NCBI GenBank assembly: GCA_016206685.1
Contig: JACQRB010000014.1
Location: forward strand, 1 to 64,000
Length of the DNA: 64,000 nt
Source of the DNA: Candidatus Omnitrophota bacterium
GTDB lineage: Bacteria; Omnitrophota; Gorgyraeia; Aquiviventales; Aquiviventaceae
Direction of reading: 5' to 3'
Position numbers and translations under genes: made by a program. Under the pieces are notes generated by a model. That model was not told the origin of the DNA. It did not search any database and was given only the letters and a program-made list of their open reading frames with translations. Numbering within the stretch: position 1 is the stretch's first letter; every line of letters begins with the position of its first letter. Shown one piece after another: positions 46,083 to 56,600 of the stretch.

Positions 46083-48191
46083 ATGATCCGTCTTCTCAGG
46101 AAGCTGCTTTCTGTTGCGAATCTGAGGCGCAAGCGGGCGCAGGCGCGAGGACAGATTGCGACCGTCCTCCTGCTGGCGATCGTCGCGGTGTTGCTCTTCA
46201 CCCTCATGACTGCCAACCTCGGGCAGGTGTCGCTCGTCGCCACCAACGCCGCCAACGCCTCCGACTCCGCCAGCCTCTATCTTGCCAGCCAGCTCTCGAC
46301 CAAGTCCCACCAGTTGTGGGAATCGCTGGGGCATAAGACCCAGAAGTGCCAGAAGAAAGGCTTCTTCGGATCGCTCTTTGCCATCATCTTTGCCATCGTC
46401 ATGATCGTCCTTCAGCAGTATGAGTTCCTCCCGGTAGCGTTCGCCCCTACCACTACAGGTGCTATTGCCGCAGCGTTTGGCTCTACCACAGCTCCAATAG
46501 TCGCTGCGGGTGCCATAGGAGGTTTCGTCGGTGGCGCAATTGGAGGTGCCGTCACCGGCACCAATCCGTTGATCGGCGCCTTGCAAGGCGCCTTGATTGG
46601 CGCCTCGATTGGCTTTGGGGTAGGCTCAGCGCAGAACCTTGCTGCCAGTTTTGCGAGTTCCGCAGGAACGAAAGCAGGGGCTGCCGCTGCGGCCGTCGGA
46701 ACAGGGAGCGAGTTTGAGATCGCGTTGGCCTTCGCGAAGGAGTTTAACGCATTCATGGCCTCCTACGCTGCACCCTTTGCCATCGGTGGTGGCGCCTTCT
46801 CTGCCGGCACGAGCCTCTTCAACTCGGTCATGTCGGATCTGGCGAAGTCGGATGCCATCGCGGCGGCTGCCAAAGCCTTGAGCGGGCTGCCGGAGACATT
46901 GCGCATCCAGCAGGGCGTCATCTTCCGCGCGCTGTCCGAGACCGTGGATGACCCGACGAAAGTCCAGGATGTCCATGACGCGGATGGCGACGGTGACACC
47001 CAGGAGCAGATTCCCCGATTCCTCTCATGGTGGGATCAACGGGTGAAAGCCTTAAAAGACAACATCCCCACGATGGCGGACACCGTCAGCCAGTTTGTCA
47101 ACGGTCCGATGACGACCTTTCACGACGCCGCGGAGGCGACCTATAAGAAACCTCCTGATCCAGGCATGTTCGCCAGGCAGGAGGTGGAGGGCAGCGGGAT
47201 GGAGGGCAGCGACGGAGAGCTGGTGGACCTGGCGCGCCGTCTTGAAAATGCCGGCCACCCGATCTCCTTCTGGGCGCCCGGACCGACCGCGGCGCAGATT
47301 GACGACTCCGAGTGCGAGGAATCCGCCTGCGACGCAGCCCCCCTGCCCCCCGGCTGGGATGAGGTGGACGAGACCATCGAGCGCCTCCAACAGCTTGCAG
47401 GGACCGGCGGAGCAACCGACGAAGACAAAGGCATGATTGACAACCTCAAAGATCAGACCGTCACCCACAACACCGCGACCTGGGAGTCCTGGTCCAAGCT
47501 GTTCTATGACCCCGATCCCCAGGAGACCGATGACTTCTATGACGAAGCTGCTGTGCTAGTCAACGGCGGCGTCTTCGAAGGGGAGTCGTTCAAGGGGATC
47601 AAAGCGTGGAAGGAGGAGCTGCAGAGCGTGAAGGTGTCGCTGCCCCAATGCCAGCCCCAGTACGACGAGGAGGACGACCAGCTCATCGGCGTGTCCAACC
47701 CGCCCTGCCAGGATCTCGCGGGGAGCCTCCTGGGTGAGCCCTTTGCGACGTCCGACGCGGATTTCGCCGACGAGTTCGTCCCTGTGGAAACCAAGCTGAA
47801 TCAACTGGTTTCGGACATCGAGAGCTTCCGCCCGGCGTCCAAAGATTTCGTGACCACCATGACAACGCTCTCCGAGGGGATCACGACGGACTTCGGTGGC
47901 AAGAACCCCGCCGGCTACGCGTGGAGCGATTCGCGCGGGGACCTGTCGGTTGAGGTCGAGGTGGGACCCTTCAAGGTCGCCCGGACGAAGAAGAAATCCA
48001 GCTTCAAGAAAATCTGCATCGTCCTGAAAGACTACGCCGACGACGGCTCGCGAAGCTGGGTGAAGATCACCCGGCAGGACCCGGTGCGGGATGCGGGGTT
48101 CTGGCGCTGGAACGACTACGGCGGCAAGACGGCCAAGCTCTCGCGCTCGGCGTACAGTTTTAACTTCGTGAAGATTGCCGGGACGCAGTGA
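46083..48191 (+). CDS. TadG-like Flp pilus assembly protein
   Basis: 702 residues. After a basic N terminus, RGQIATVLLLAIVAVLLFTL and MTANLGQVSLVATNAANASD is the Tad N-terminal helix (PF13400), with typical NAAD/S motif. A second hydrophobic part (FFGSLFAIIFAIVMIVLQQY) and a Gly-zipper-like stretch (AGAIGGFVGGAIGGAVTG) follow, from DNA that looks less GC-rich (about 46430-46760). DVHDADGDGDTQEQ near residue 298 resembles a calcium-binding EF loop. The rest is acidic and probably periplasmic or surface exposed. TadG proteins join pilus to envelope. Confidence 0.75.
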   Translation: MIRLLRKLLSVANLRRKRAQARGQIATVLLLAIVAVLLFTLMTANLGQVSLVATNAANASDSASLYLASQLSTKSHQLWESLGHKTQKCQKKGFFGSLFAIIFAIVMIVLQQYEFLPVAFAPTTTGAIAAAFGSTTAPIVAAGAIGGFVGGAIGGAVTGTNPLIGALQGALIGASIGFGVGSAQNLAASFASSAGTKAGAAAAAVGTGSEFEIALAFAKEFNAFMASYAAPFAIGGGAFSAGTSLFNSVMSDLAKSDAIAAAAKALSGLPETLRIQQGVIFRALSETVDDPTKVQDVHDADGDGDTQEQIPRFLSWWDQRVKALKDNIPTMADTVSQFVNGPMTTFHDAAEATYKKPPDPGMFARQEVEGSGMEGSDGELVDLARRLENAGHPISFWAPGPTAAQIDDSECEESACDAAPLPPGWDEVDETIERLQQLAGTGGATDEDKGMIDNLKDQTVTHNTATWESWSKLFYDPDPQETDDFYDEAAVLVNGGVFEGESFKGIKAWKEELQSVKVSLPQCQPQYDEEDDQLIGVSNPPCQDLAGSLLGEPFATSDADFADEFVPVETKLNQLVSDIESFRPASKDFVTTMTTLSEGITTDFGGKNPAGYAWSDSRGDLSVEVEVGPFKVARTKKKSSFKKICIVLKDYADDGSRSWVKITRQDPVRDAGFWRWNDYGGKTAKLSRSAYSFNFVKIAGTQ

Positions 48192-48193
48192 CC

Positions 48194-48634
48194 ATGCGCA
48201 TAGATTCGCCTGAGCTCAAGTATATCGCAGTGACGCTGCTCGTCGTGGTCGCGCTGATTGGCGCGCTGCGCCTGACCAGGAGCGACGTCGCCCGCTGCCG
48301 GGAGGTCTTCCAGGACTTGGCGCGGGGAAAGCGCTCGGTGCAGCAGCGCATTGACTGGGGGCAGCTCCACGCCATAGGGGTCAACGTGGGCGCCACCTAT
48401 GCGGGTCTGCCGGATGAAGGGGCGAGGGTGACCTATCGGCGGCTCTTCGTCGAGCATTTCTCCAAGGGATTCCTGCAGACGGGGGCGAGGCTCGATGAGT
48501 TTGTGCGCTGGCGCGTCCACGAGCGGACACCCGAGCAGGTGGTGGTCGCGGCGGACTATCCGGCGAAGCAGAAGACGCTGCTGCTGACGATGGCTGTTTC
48601 AGGGAAGAAGCTCGAGGGCATCCAATGGCAATGA
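48194..48634 (+). CDS. unknown protein with N-terminal membrane anchor
   Basis: 146 residues from ATG 48194 (GTG 48188 is in frame). One membrane segment (YIAVTLLVVVALIGALRL) and a ~115-residue soluble part (VFQDLARGKRSVQQRIDWGQ, VTYRRLFVEHFSKGFLQTGA, VVVAADYPAKQKTLLLTMAV). No family recognised. It sits between the TadG-like gene and pilin 8 with short overlaps, so it likely serves the Tad system. Confidence 0.65.
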   Translation: MRIDSPELKYIAVTLLVVVALIGALRLTRSDVARCREVFQDLARGKRSVQQRIDWGQLHAIGVNVGATYAGLPDEGARVTYRRLFVEHFSKGFLQTGARLDEFVRWRVHERTPEQVVVAADYPAKQKTLLLTMAVSGKKLEGIQWQ

Positions 48635-48813
48635 CCCAGCGGGGGGGTCAAACGGCAGTGGAATACGCCGTCTTGATCGTGGTCGTCGTGGCGGCGCTGC
48701 TGGCGATGGCGGTGTACGCCAAGCGCGCGCTGACGGGGAAATGGCGCGAGGTCGGCGACACCTTCGGCTACGGCCGCCAGTATGAACCGGGTGCAACAGC
48801 AGTGAGTCAGTGA
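48625..48813 (+). CDS. Flp-like pilin 8
   Basis: 62 residues. Leader MAMTQRGG, then QTAVEYAVLIVVVVAALLAM and AVYAKRALTGKWREVGDTFG. No extension beyond ~20 residues after the helix, so it resembles a plain Flp subunit. It overlaps the gene before it by 10 nt and tadB by 4 nt, so it is made together with the TadB/TadC platform. Confidence 0.85.
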   Translation: MAMTQRGGQTAVEYAVLIVVVVAALLAMAVYAKRALTGKWREVGDTFGYGRQYEPGATAVSQ

Positions 48814-49694
48814 TGATAAACCTGATGCTCGAGTGGCTGATCTATCTCTTGGCGATGGGGGCGGTCATCTGCGCCGCGTTCATCGCGTATCCGCTCATCA
48901 TGCGCGCCCTGACCCGTTCCGCCAGCCGGATTGAGCAGTTCCAGCAGGGCAAGGTGGAGCAAGCCACCAAGGCGCTGGATGACATCTTTGTCGAGGTCAA
49001 GCCCCGGTGGCTGGCGCTCGCCTACGGCGTGGGACCCGTGACGGCGGGACTGCTGGTGTTTGTCCTGACGGACAACATGCTCTTTGCGCTGCTCGGGGCG
49101 GTGGTCGGCGTGATTCTTCCGGACGTCTGGGTCAGGCAGACGCGCGCGATCCGCAAGCGCACCTTCCGCGCGCAGCTCGTGGATGCGCTCTTCATCCTCT
49201 CCAGCAGCCTGCGGGCCGGGCTCTCCCTGACGCAGGCGTTTGAGCAGTTGGAATCGGAGATGAGCCCGCCGGCATCGCAGGAGTTCGGCCTGATGATGAA
49301 AGCCCACCGGCTCGGGCGCACGCTGGACGAATCGCTCCAGCGGTTGAACCAGCGCATCCCCTGTGAGGAGCTGGAGCTGATGACGACCGCGCTGCTCGTC
49401 GCGCGGGAAACCGGCGGCGATGTCACCGGCATCATCGGCCAGCTCATCGCCACCATCCGGGAGCGCAAGAAGCTCAGCGAGAAGGTGGTCACCCTGACCC
49501 TGCAGGGACGGCTGCAGGCCTACATCATGAGCTCGGTGCCGCTGGCGTTCTTTTTCTTCGTGCGCGCCTTCAACCCGCGGTACTTCGAGCTGCTCCTTGT
49601 CAGCGAGACTGGCAAGACCATCCTGGCAACGGCAATCGGGTTGTGGCTGGTGGGGATCTTCCTCCTGTTCCGGTTCAGCCGAGCGGAGGTCTGA
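48810..49694 (+). CDS. tadB: Tad inner-membrane platform protein TadB
   Basis: 294 residues. N-terminal membrane helices (WLIYLLAMGAVICAAFIAYP, FVLTDNMLFALLGAVVGVIL) and a type II secretion F (PF00482) domain: LVDALFILSSSLRAGLSLTQ, QEFGLMMKAHRLGRTLDESL, TTALLVARETGGDVTGIIGQ, then two C-terminal helices. TadB and TadC form the membrane base on which CpaF acts. GTG/ATG usage is clear: ATG 48810. Confidence 0.92.
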   Translation: MMINLMLEWLIYLLAMGAVICAAFIAYPLIMRALTRSASRIEQFQQGKVEQATKALDDIFVEVKPRWLALAYGVGPVTAGLLVFVLTDNMLFALLGAVVGVILPDVWVRQTRAIRKRTFRAQLVDALFILSSSLRAGLSLTQAFEQLESEMSPPASQEFGLMMKAHRLGRTLDESLQRLNQRIPCEELELMTTALLVARETGGDVTGIIGQLIATIRERKKLSEKVVTLTLQGRLQAYIMSSVPLAFFFFVRAFNPRYFELLLVSETGKTILATAIGLWLVGIFLLFRFSRAEV

Positions 49695-49698
49695 GGCG

Positions 49699-50592
49699 AT
49701 GGTGACGGTGATCTACCTGGCGATGTTCCTGTGTGTGGCGGGGGTGGCGGTGGCGTTGCTGCCGCAGCCGCAGGTGGATTTTCCCCGGTTGACCGAAGGA
49801 CAGTTGCCGCCCAGCCGCCCGCTGGAGGCCCCGTTGATGGGCGCCCGCCGCGGATTCCTGCGGGCCCTCCTGTCGCTCGTGGGGCGGTTGGTGCCGTGGA
49901 TTCGAAAGCGCGAGGAACGCCGGGGGCAGCTCGTGGATACCGCCTCGAACCTCACGACGGAAGAGTTTGAAGGCATCAAGGTCCTCGCGGCAGGCGGCGG
50001 AGCGTTGCTGGCGATGGTGATTCTTCAGGAGCTCCGAGAGGTGACGCCGCTGTGGGTGATGGCGGCGGCGGTCCTGGGGTTCGTGATGCCGGATGCCTGG
50101 CTGCGCGCCCGGCTGGCGCGGCGGCACAAGGCGATGATGAGGCTGCTGCCGGAGATCATTGACATCCTGGCGTTGTGCGTGGGCGCGGGGCTGGATTTTC
50201 TCGGGGCGCTCAACAAAGTCGTGGCGGTCAAGGATTGGAAGCGCGAGCCGCTGAGCGAGGAGCTCGCTGCGGTCTTACAGGACATCAAGCTGGGCAAGCG
50301 GCGGGGGGAAGCCTTGCGGGCGATGGCCAAGCGGGTCAAGATGCCCGAGATGACGTCCTTTGTCCGCACGCTGATCCAGGCGGACCGCATGGGCACCCCC
50401 ATCGGGGAAGCCCTGGCCATTCATGCCGAGGACCTGCGGTTCCAGCGGTTCACCAAAGCCGAGCGGCTGGCGCTCAAAGCGCCTATCAAGATTCTCATCC
50501 CGCTCATCTTCTGCATCCTGCCTAGCGTGGCGTTGATCGTGGGCGCGCCCATCTTCATGCAGTTCGTGCAGCAAAACCCCTTCGGGAGATGA
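49699..50592 (+). CDS. tadC: Tad inner-membrane platform protein TadC
   Basis: 297 residues from ATG 49699. Membrane helices at the N terminus (VIYLAMFLCVAGVAVALL) and before the F domain; LLPEIIDILALCVGAGLDFL, GKRRGEALRAMAKRVKMPEM, FVRTLIQADRMGTPIGEALA and KAPIKILIPLIFCILPSVAL are the TadC/T2SSF pattern. Starts 4 nt after tadB. Last recognisable Tad gene; the giant frame begins 15 nt later. Confidence 0.92.
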   Translation: MVTVIYLAMFLCVAGVAVALLPQPQVDFPRLTEGQLPPSRPLEAPLMGARRGFLRALLSLVGRLVPWIRKREERRGQLVDTASNLTTEEFEGIKVLAAGGGALLAMVILQELREVTPLWVMAAAVLGFVMPDAWLRARLARRHKAMMRLLPEIIDILALCVGAGLDFLGALNKVVAVKDWKREPLSEELAAVLQDIKLGKRRGEALRAMAKRVKMPEMTSFVRTLIQADRMGTPIGEALAIHAEDLRFQRFTKAERLALKAPIKILIPLIFCILPSVALIVGAPIFMQFVQQNPFGR

Positions 50593-50607
50593 GGGTGTTG
50601 GTGAGCG

Positions 50608-53600
50608 ATGCGCATTGACCGCTGGCTCCAACTGAAACGCACGAAGGCGTTCTGCATCAGCCTGGCGATGCTCTTCGCCGCGGAGCAGTGCGTCTGGGGC
50701 GCGGACCTCAACCTGCTCCACACCCTGCAGCTCTCCGGCGAGCAGCAGCGCCAGCTCGACCAGGCGCTCTCTGCCGCGGTCCTGACCATCTACCAAGACC
50801 TCTACAGCCGCGAACCCTCTTCCGAAGAGCTGCGTGAGGCGCTGGAGTTCCTGCGCCGCTCGCCCCAACTGGCTCACTTGGTGGAACGGCTCAGCCAATC
50901 CCCGGAATCCCGCTGGAGACTCCGCCAGCTCAACCCCGAGCGGATCAAGCAGCGCAAGGCGGAAGCCGCCCAGATTTCGCAAGCCGTCAGCCGCACCGTC
51001 GGCGGCTTCCTCCGCGACGTATTGCACTCATCACTCATCACTCATCACTCATTACTGGTCATTACACCCACCCTCACCCTCCAACCTGCCCCGATAGTTC
51101 TGGCACAACTTGACGAGCCGGCAATTCAGTCCATCGAATCCTGGCTCCGCCAACCCGATACCCTGTGCGCCAACTGCGCCCCCAACGCCCTCGCTCCCTT
51201 ACTGGGGATGGTCGGCGTGAACGTCTCCCGTGAGACCCTCACCGCCCAGGCGTTTCTCCTGGACTACCTCAGTGGGAATGCGGAATTCGGAATACTCCGC
51301 ACTCCGCACTTCGAAGGTCCGTTGTTCATCAGCATGGATACCGTCCAACGCCTCGCCCAAGCGTACGGCTTGACGCTGAACGCCGTCGAGCTCACCAGCG
51401 ACGAGCTCCTCCTGCTGAAGTACCCCATGATTGCCGCCCTGGACCTCACGCAGGACGGACAAGCCGACCACTACGTCGTCGTGCAGGACGCCAATGAGGC
51501 GCGGGTGGTCTACTACGAATCCGACGGCACGCGCGAATCCCTGCCCACGCATGAGTTCCTACGGCTCTTCACCGGCTTTGCCCTCGTGGCCTCAGCCGAC
51601 TCGTATGGGCGACTCTTGAATCAATCCCAAACGAGGACCATCGCTGGCGGAAGGTCCCGCCGGCAAGAGCTTCCGGACCTCGACAAACTCTTTGAGGAGC
51701 CCTCGCTTGGCGACACCTTGATGTCGGTCGGGATGAGCCTTGCCTCGGCGTATTTTTCGCCGATGGGCTCCGGTGATTTCCTGTCGAATTTCGGCAGCTC
51801 GGCGCTGTACTCCCAAGTCAGCCAAGGCGCCACCCACCTCGCCGTCCGCACCTTCGGCTGGAGTCCCGGGGCGGCTCAAATCTTCGGCTATGGCGTCACC
51901 GGCGCGTTGAGCGGAGCGACCACTGGCGCCTATCAGTCAAATTACCGGTGGAACAGCGACTCGTGGCTAGGGAGTACCATGGGGGGGTGGTTTGACATTC
52001 AGGCATATCCCATCTCCACAGGGGCAGCCATGGGAGCCCTCAAGGGTGCCGCGATCGGCGGGGGCTCGCTCCTCGCCTACGAAGCCCTCAAGGACACCAG
52101 CTTCTACGAGAGCAATCCCTTTGTGGCACGGCAGATGACGTCGCTGGTGGGAGGGGCAGGGGGCTACCTCGGCTTTTACGGTCTGACCTCGCTGGCCGGC
52201 ATTGATCCCGCAATCACCGTTTCGAAAAGTTACGTCGATGCGCAACAGGACTTCAAACTCGGGAACGCGACGCTGGCAAACCTCACCCTCATTCCGGAAG
52301 CCTTTGAAAAGCAGGGGGGCTATCAGGTGTGGGCCTCGCAGGCATTTGGGGGCGCTCTTGGCGGGTTGTACCTGGCATTCTCCGATCCTGCCTTCCAGAC
52401 CAGCCTGGTGTCTCAGGGCATCGGGCTCGCCGCTGAGTACGCCGTACCCAACTCCAGATATTCCCGCCTCTTGGGTCAAAGTGCTGGCTCCCTCGGCGCA
52501 GCCGCCTTGGGGTATGGAAGCGTCGGGTGGCCTGAGGTCCTCAGGGACGCGGCGATCTCCGGTCTCTCATCACTCGCCCTACAATCCCTGGGCGGCGGAT
52601 TCGACCGCAACACGGGCAAGAACAACTGGGGGCTTACGCCCGTCCAGATGGCGGCGGTCGAGTATGCGGGGACCACCCTCCTGCGCGCGACATGGGACAG
52701 CGGCGCGGGATGGTACAGGGGGTCGAATGATGCTCTGTCGTCCACCTTCACCGACTCCCTTGGTCGCAACCTCAGAAACCTCTCCCTGGACTATGCGACC
52801 TTCGGCAGGACCACCCCGGCTTGGACGCGCGGGGCAGGCGGCTGGGTGGAGGCGCAGTACATCGAGAAGCTCGCCCAGGTGTCCGGCATCGCCAACTTCA
52901 AAGCCAATGCCGACCACGCCATGCAAACCACCGGTCAGTCCTGGAATCAATTCGTCAAAAGCGGTCGGCTGGATGACATCCTGCCCTCTCCGGCATTCTC
53001 CCTGGTGGACTATACGGCTTCCACCCTCCACTCCGCCGCCGTTGAGAACCTGGCGTTTCCGATGAGAGACTTTGCCTCACGGATGCTGCCGCAAACGCCG
53101 CCTCAGTCAATTCCCTTTAAGGATGGTACGATCGGCAAGCTCCAGGTCGCCGGAGCCACCTTCGGTCCTCCTGGAGGATCAGACCTCGTGGTGAACAGCT
53201 ACGCGCTCTACAAAGACGGTCAGGAGCTTGGTCAGTATGTTGGAGTTGACCCGAAAACAGGCACGATCCGCGTCGCTGGCGACATCGAGGGCGATGCTGT
53301 TCAGTACTATGATGACCAGGGCAAGCTGACCGCAGCCATCACCGAGACGGGCATCCTGACGCCCCAGGTCGCCGGCGCGACCTTTCGTTCGCCAGTAGGG
53401 ACTGACACCTTCACCGTTGACACCTACGAGCTCCGTGACTTCAGCGGCACCCCGTTGGGGCAGTTCATCGGCTTCGATGCCCAGGGCAAAGTCCGCGTCG
53501 CCGGTGACCTCGAAGGCGCCCAGGTGCGGTACTTCGATCAGGCTGGTCAGCTCACTGCGAACATCTCTTATGACACGACTGCGAAGGAGTTCCTGGTTAC

Positions 53601-56600
53601 TCACCTGTTTAGCAAGAACGCGACCTTGGCGCTGGAGGACACCTCAATCACAGGCGCCCTCTGGCAGACTACTGACCTTGCGGGCAACGTCATAGGAAGG
53701 GCGATCTACAACGACGACCAGCTCGTGGCGACCATCAGCCCTGATAACCGGGTGGTCACGCCCGAGCTGAAAGGCGTGCAATTCAACATCCCCAATGAAG
53801 GGACCGCGACGCTTGACATCCACGCGGTGCATGACCTCGTCAGCGGCAAGCGCCTCGAGTCTGTGGCGGTTGATCCGAAGACCGGTCAGACCAGAGCCGG
53901 TTGGGGACCTCAAGACGCCTCTACCGCGTTCCATTATCCAACGCCGACAGGAGGCTTGCGCATTGATCGCGTGAACGTTGACCCCGACACCGGAGAGATG
54001 GGTCCAGTGGGCATCAAAGCCTACTTCGACGAGCACAAGCGACTGCTTGGCGTCGTTGACTCAACCACGCCCGAGCACCCTGTCACGCGGATTGCGGCTG
54101 CCCAGAATGAGATTACTGAGCCAGCCAGACAGCTTGGATTCGAAGATGGCGAGGTGTTCGACATCCACGTCGGTGAGGATTCCGTGAAGCCGATCACGCA
54201 GGTCGCTTCCCGGGAGGGTCTTGGACAGTATGTCTTTAACTATGCGAGAGACACAGCTATCTTTCAGACAGAACCAGGCGCCTCAACCCAAAGCCTCGTG
54301 AAGCAGCTCTTGGGTCCTGAGGTGATAGTCCCAGAATCCGCCAGCGCGACCGTCGTCTTTGACAAAACCGGCACCCCTGTCGTCCTCCTCCCGACGCCGC
54401 AGGCTGAGCAGCCCATGCGGGTGTTTGAAGTCAATTGGCAGGAGGAAAGCCCGCTCGACCTGATGAAGCGATTCATCGAGGAAACCAGTCAACCCTCAAG
54501 CACCGGATCGCCACTGAACCTCGAGTCCGCCGACCTGACCCTCCAGCAGAAGCCGGTGGGCAACGACATCACCGGAACGTCCCAAGCCAAGGCGGCTTTG
54601 GTCGAACTCATCCACTACGGCATGGGACCGGAGGGCATGACCGTCTTCACAGGCAAAGACGGTCAGCAGCGGCTTGCCAGTTTGGAGTCCAAGACTCCAG
54701 AAACTCATATCTATCGGTTTGCGGATGATGGCAGCAAGGTGGGCATTAACCCTACGAGCGGCACAGTGGTCTTCGCCGAAGATGCAACCGGTAAGCGGTT
54801 CCTAAACGAATCGGGCAAGCTCACAAGGCTTGAGCTCAATCCAAGACAGGCAGAAACCCTTGACTTGCAAGGTCGAGGTAACCTTGAACTGAAGGCTGGC
54901 GATGCTCCAGCGACCTTCACCGCTGATTCCAAAGGTCAGCTTCGCCTCATCGAGGGTACTGCTACAGCCACCGGACCCGATGCCTTCACCCAGAACCTCT
55001 CTGTAGCCACTGGAGATGCCCTAGTCGGTAAACCCCTATCCCAGCAGACGCAGGCGTCTACGTCGTTGGTGCGCCAGTTCCAGCAGGAATTCAATGACAA
55101 GGGCTATCCGGCGGTGTTTGGTGTGGCACCCCTCGCAGTTGACGGGATAGCTGGTGAGCAGACCAAGCAAGCAGCCCAGCTTGCGCTAGGGCGTGAACTG
55201 TCAGTCATCAACGCGCAAGGTGAGCAAGCGCGGTTGACAGCGGACAAAATGGTGGAGTACGTCAGGCAGAATCCAGGGAAACTGTCAGCGCTGACCAATC
55301 CGTTCATTTCACCGGAAGAAAAGGCTGCGGCGTTGCGTGAAATAGAGGGGACGCGTTCGCCCACATTAGATATGCGGGAGCGGCGCCTCCAGGGGCTCGC
55401 TACCGCAATTCAGAAGGGTGACTACGAACAAGCCTTGGTCGGTCGTGAACAGTACAAAGTTGCTGTAGCGCTATCGTACAACTTAAATGCGTTAAAGAGT
55501 CTCGATTCTCTGAAGCCGGTACCAGACGACGTTCGACCAATGTTGGAGTCGGCTGAGCGCAAGTTAGTGATTGGAGATATTGCTGGATCTCAACTTGAAT
55601 TAGGCAAGGCAAAATTGGCAGCTCAAGTCAATGACACGATCCGCAACTATATCCGTGTTCTTGATGCGCCGATTCAGACAGAATTTGACGTTGTACGCAA
55701 CAATATCTATGCAGGATATGAAGCAGCATCTGACGTTATCAGTAACTCTATCAGTACGATCCCTGGTCTTGAGACGTCCCGTGATCGTGATACGCCGCTT
55801 GGAGCTCGGGGCGACGCAGCTCCGGACCGGATAGAACCTTACCTCAAGGTCCTGGAAGGTATTAAGGCAACGCTTGCCGATCCGGATCTGACACCTAACG
55901 GGCTTCGGGTGGCTCAGGAGAAGTTTCAGCAAGTTCAGATCTTGGTCCAGCGTGATCAATCCAGAGATCTGGCTGACGCAAACGCATGGGCTCGTGGATA
56001 CGCAACCCTGTTCGACCAAGCACTTAATGACGTTCGAGCTGGGACGTTTGACTCCACTATGAGTAAATACGGGGGACCGATAAACAAACTCTCCTACAGC
56101 GAAGTTAGGGATCTATTTGGCAAAGCGCTTGCTGGTGATCAGGCGGCTCAAGAAATAGGCAGACTTGGACCCGACCTTACTGCTGTCAATCAAGCACTTC
56201 GAGACGCGATGCCCATGGAGCAAAAAGCTTTCATGGCTGCCCACCACGGAACTCTGATGGTGGCTGCAAGGTCGGCAGGCGCAGGACTTGCGCTAGGACC
56301 TGCTGCTTGGTTCGCGCCTTTGTCCACTGGGATCAGCGCTCTTCTTTTAACTAGCACCTTAGGAACTCAGTCTCTTGCTCAAGCATTCGAGACGAGCATT
56401 CGAGAACAGTCTGCCTTTGACGAAGCACCCGTTAAACAAGCAATGATAAAAATGGCTTTTGATACCGTGAATCTGTGGAACGTTGGGATTGGTTACTTTT
56501 CAGACGCCCGGCTCTTTTTCATCCCAAGTCTTCTCTTTAGCTATAAGCCATATGTCAGTGAGGGGAGTTTTGCTAAGAGCTACGAGGTTCCGCTTGCCAT

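Noticed and set aside
55600..56019. A 139-codon minus-strand gene inside the giant frame
   Set aside because: No ribosome binding site or promoter comparable to that at 61975, and no protein-like domain pattern; the plus frame is continuous here.
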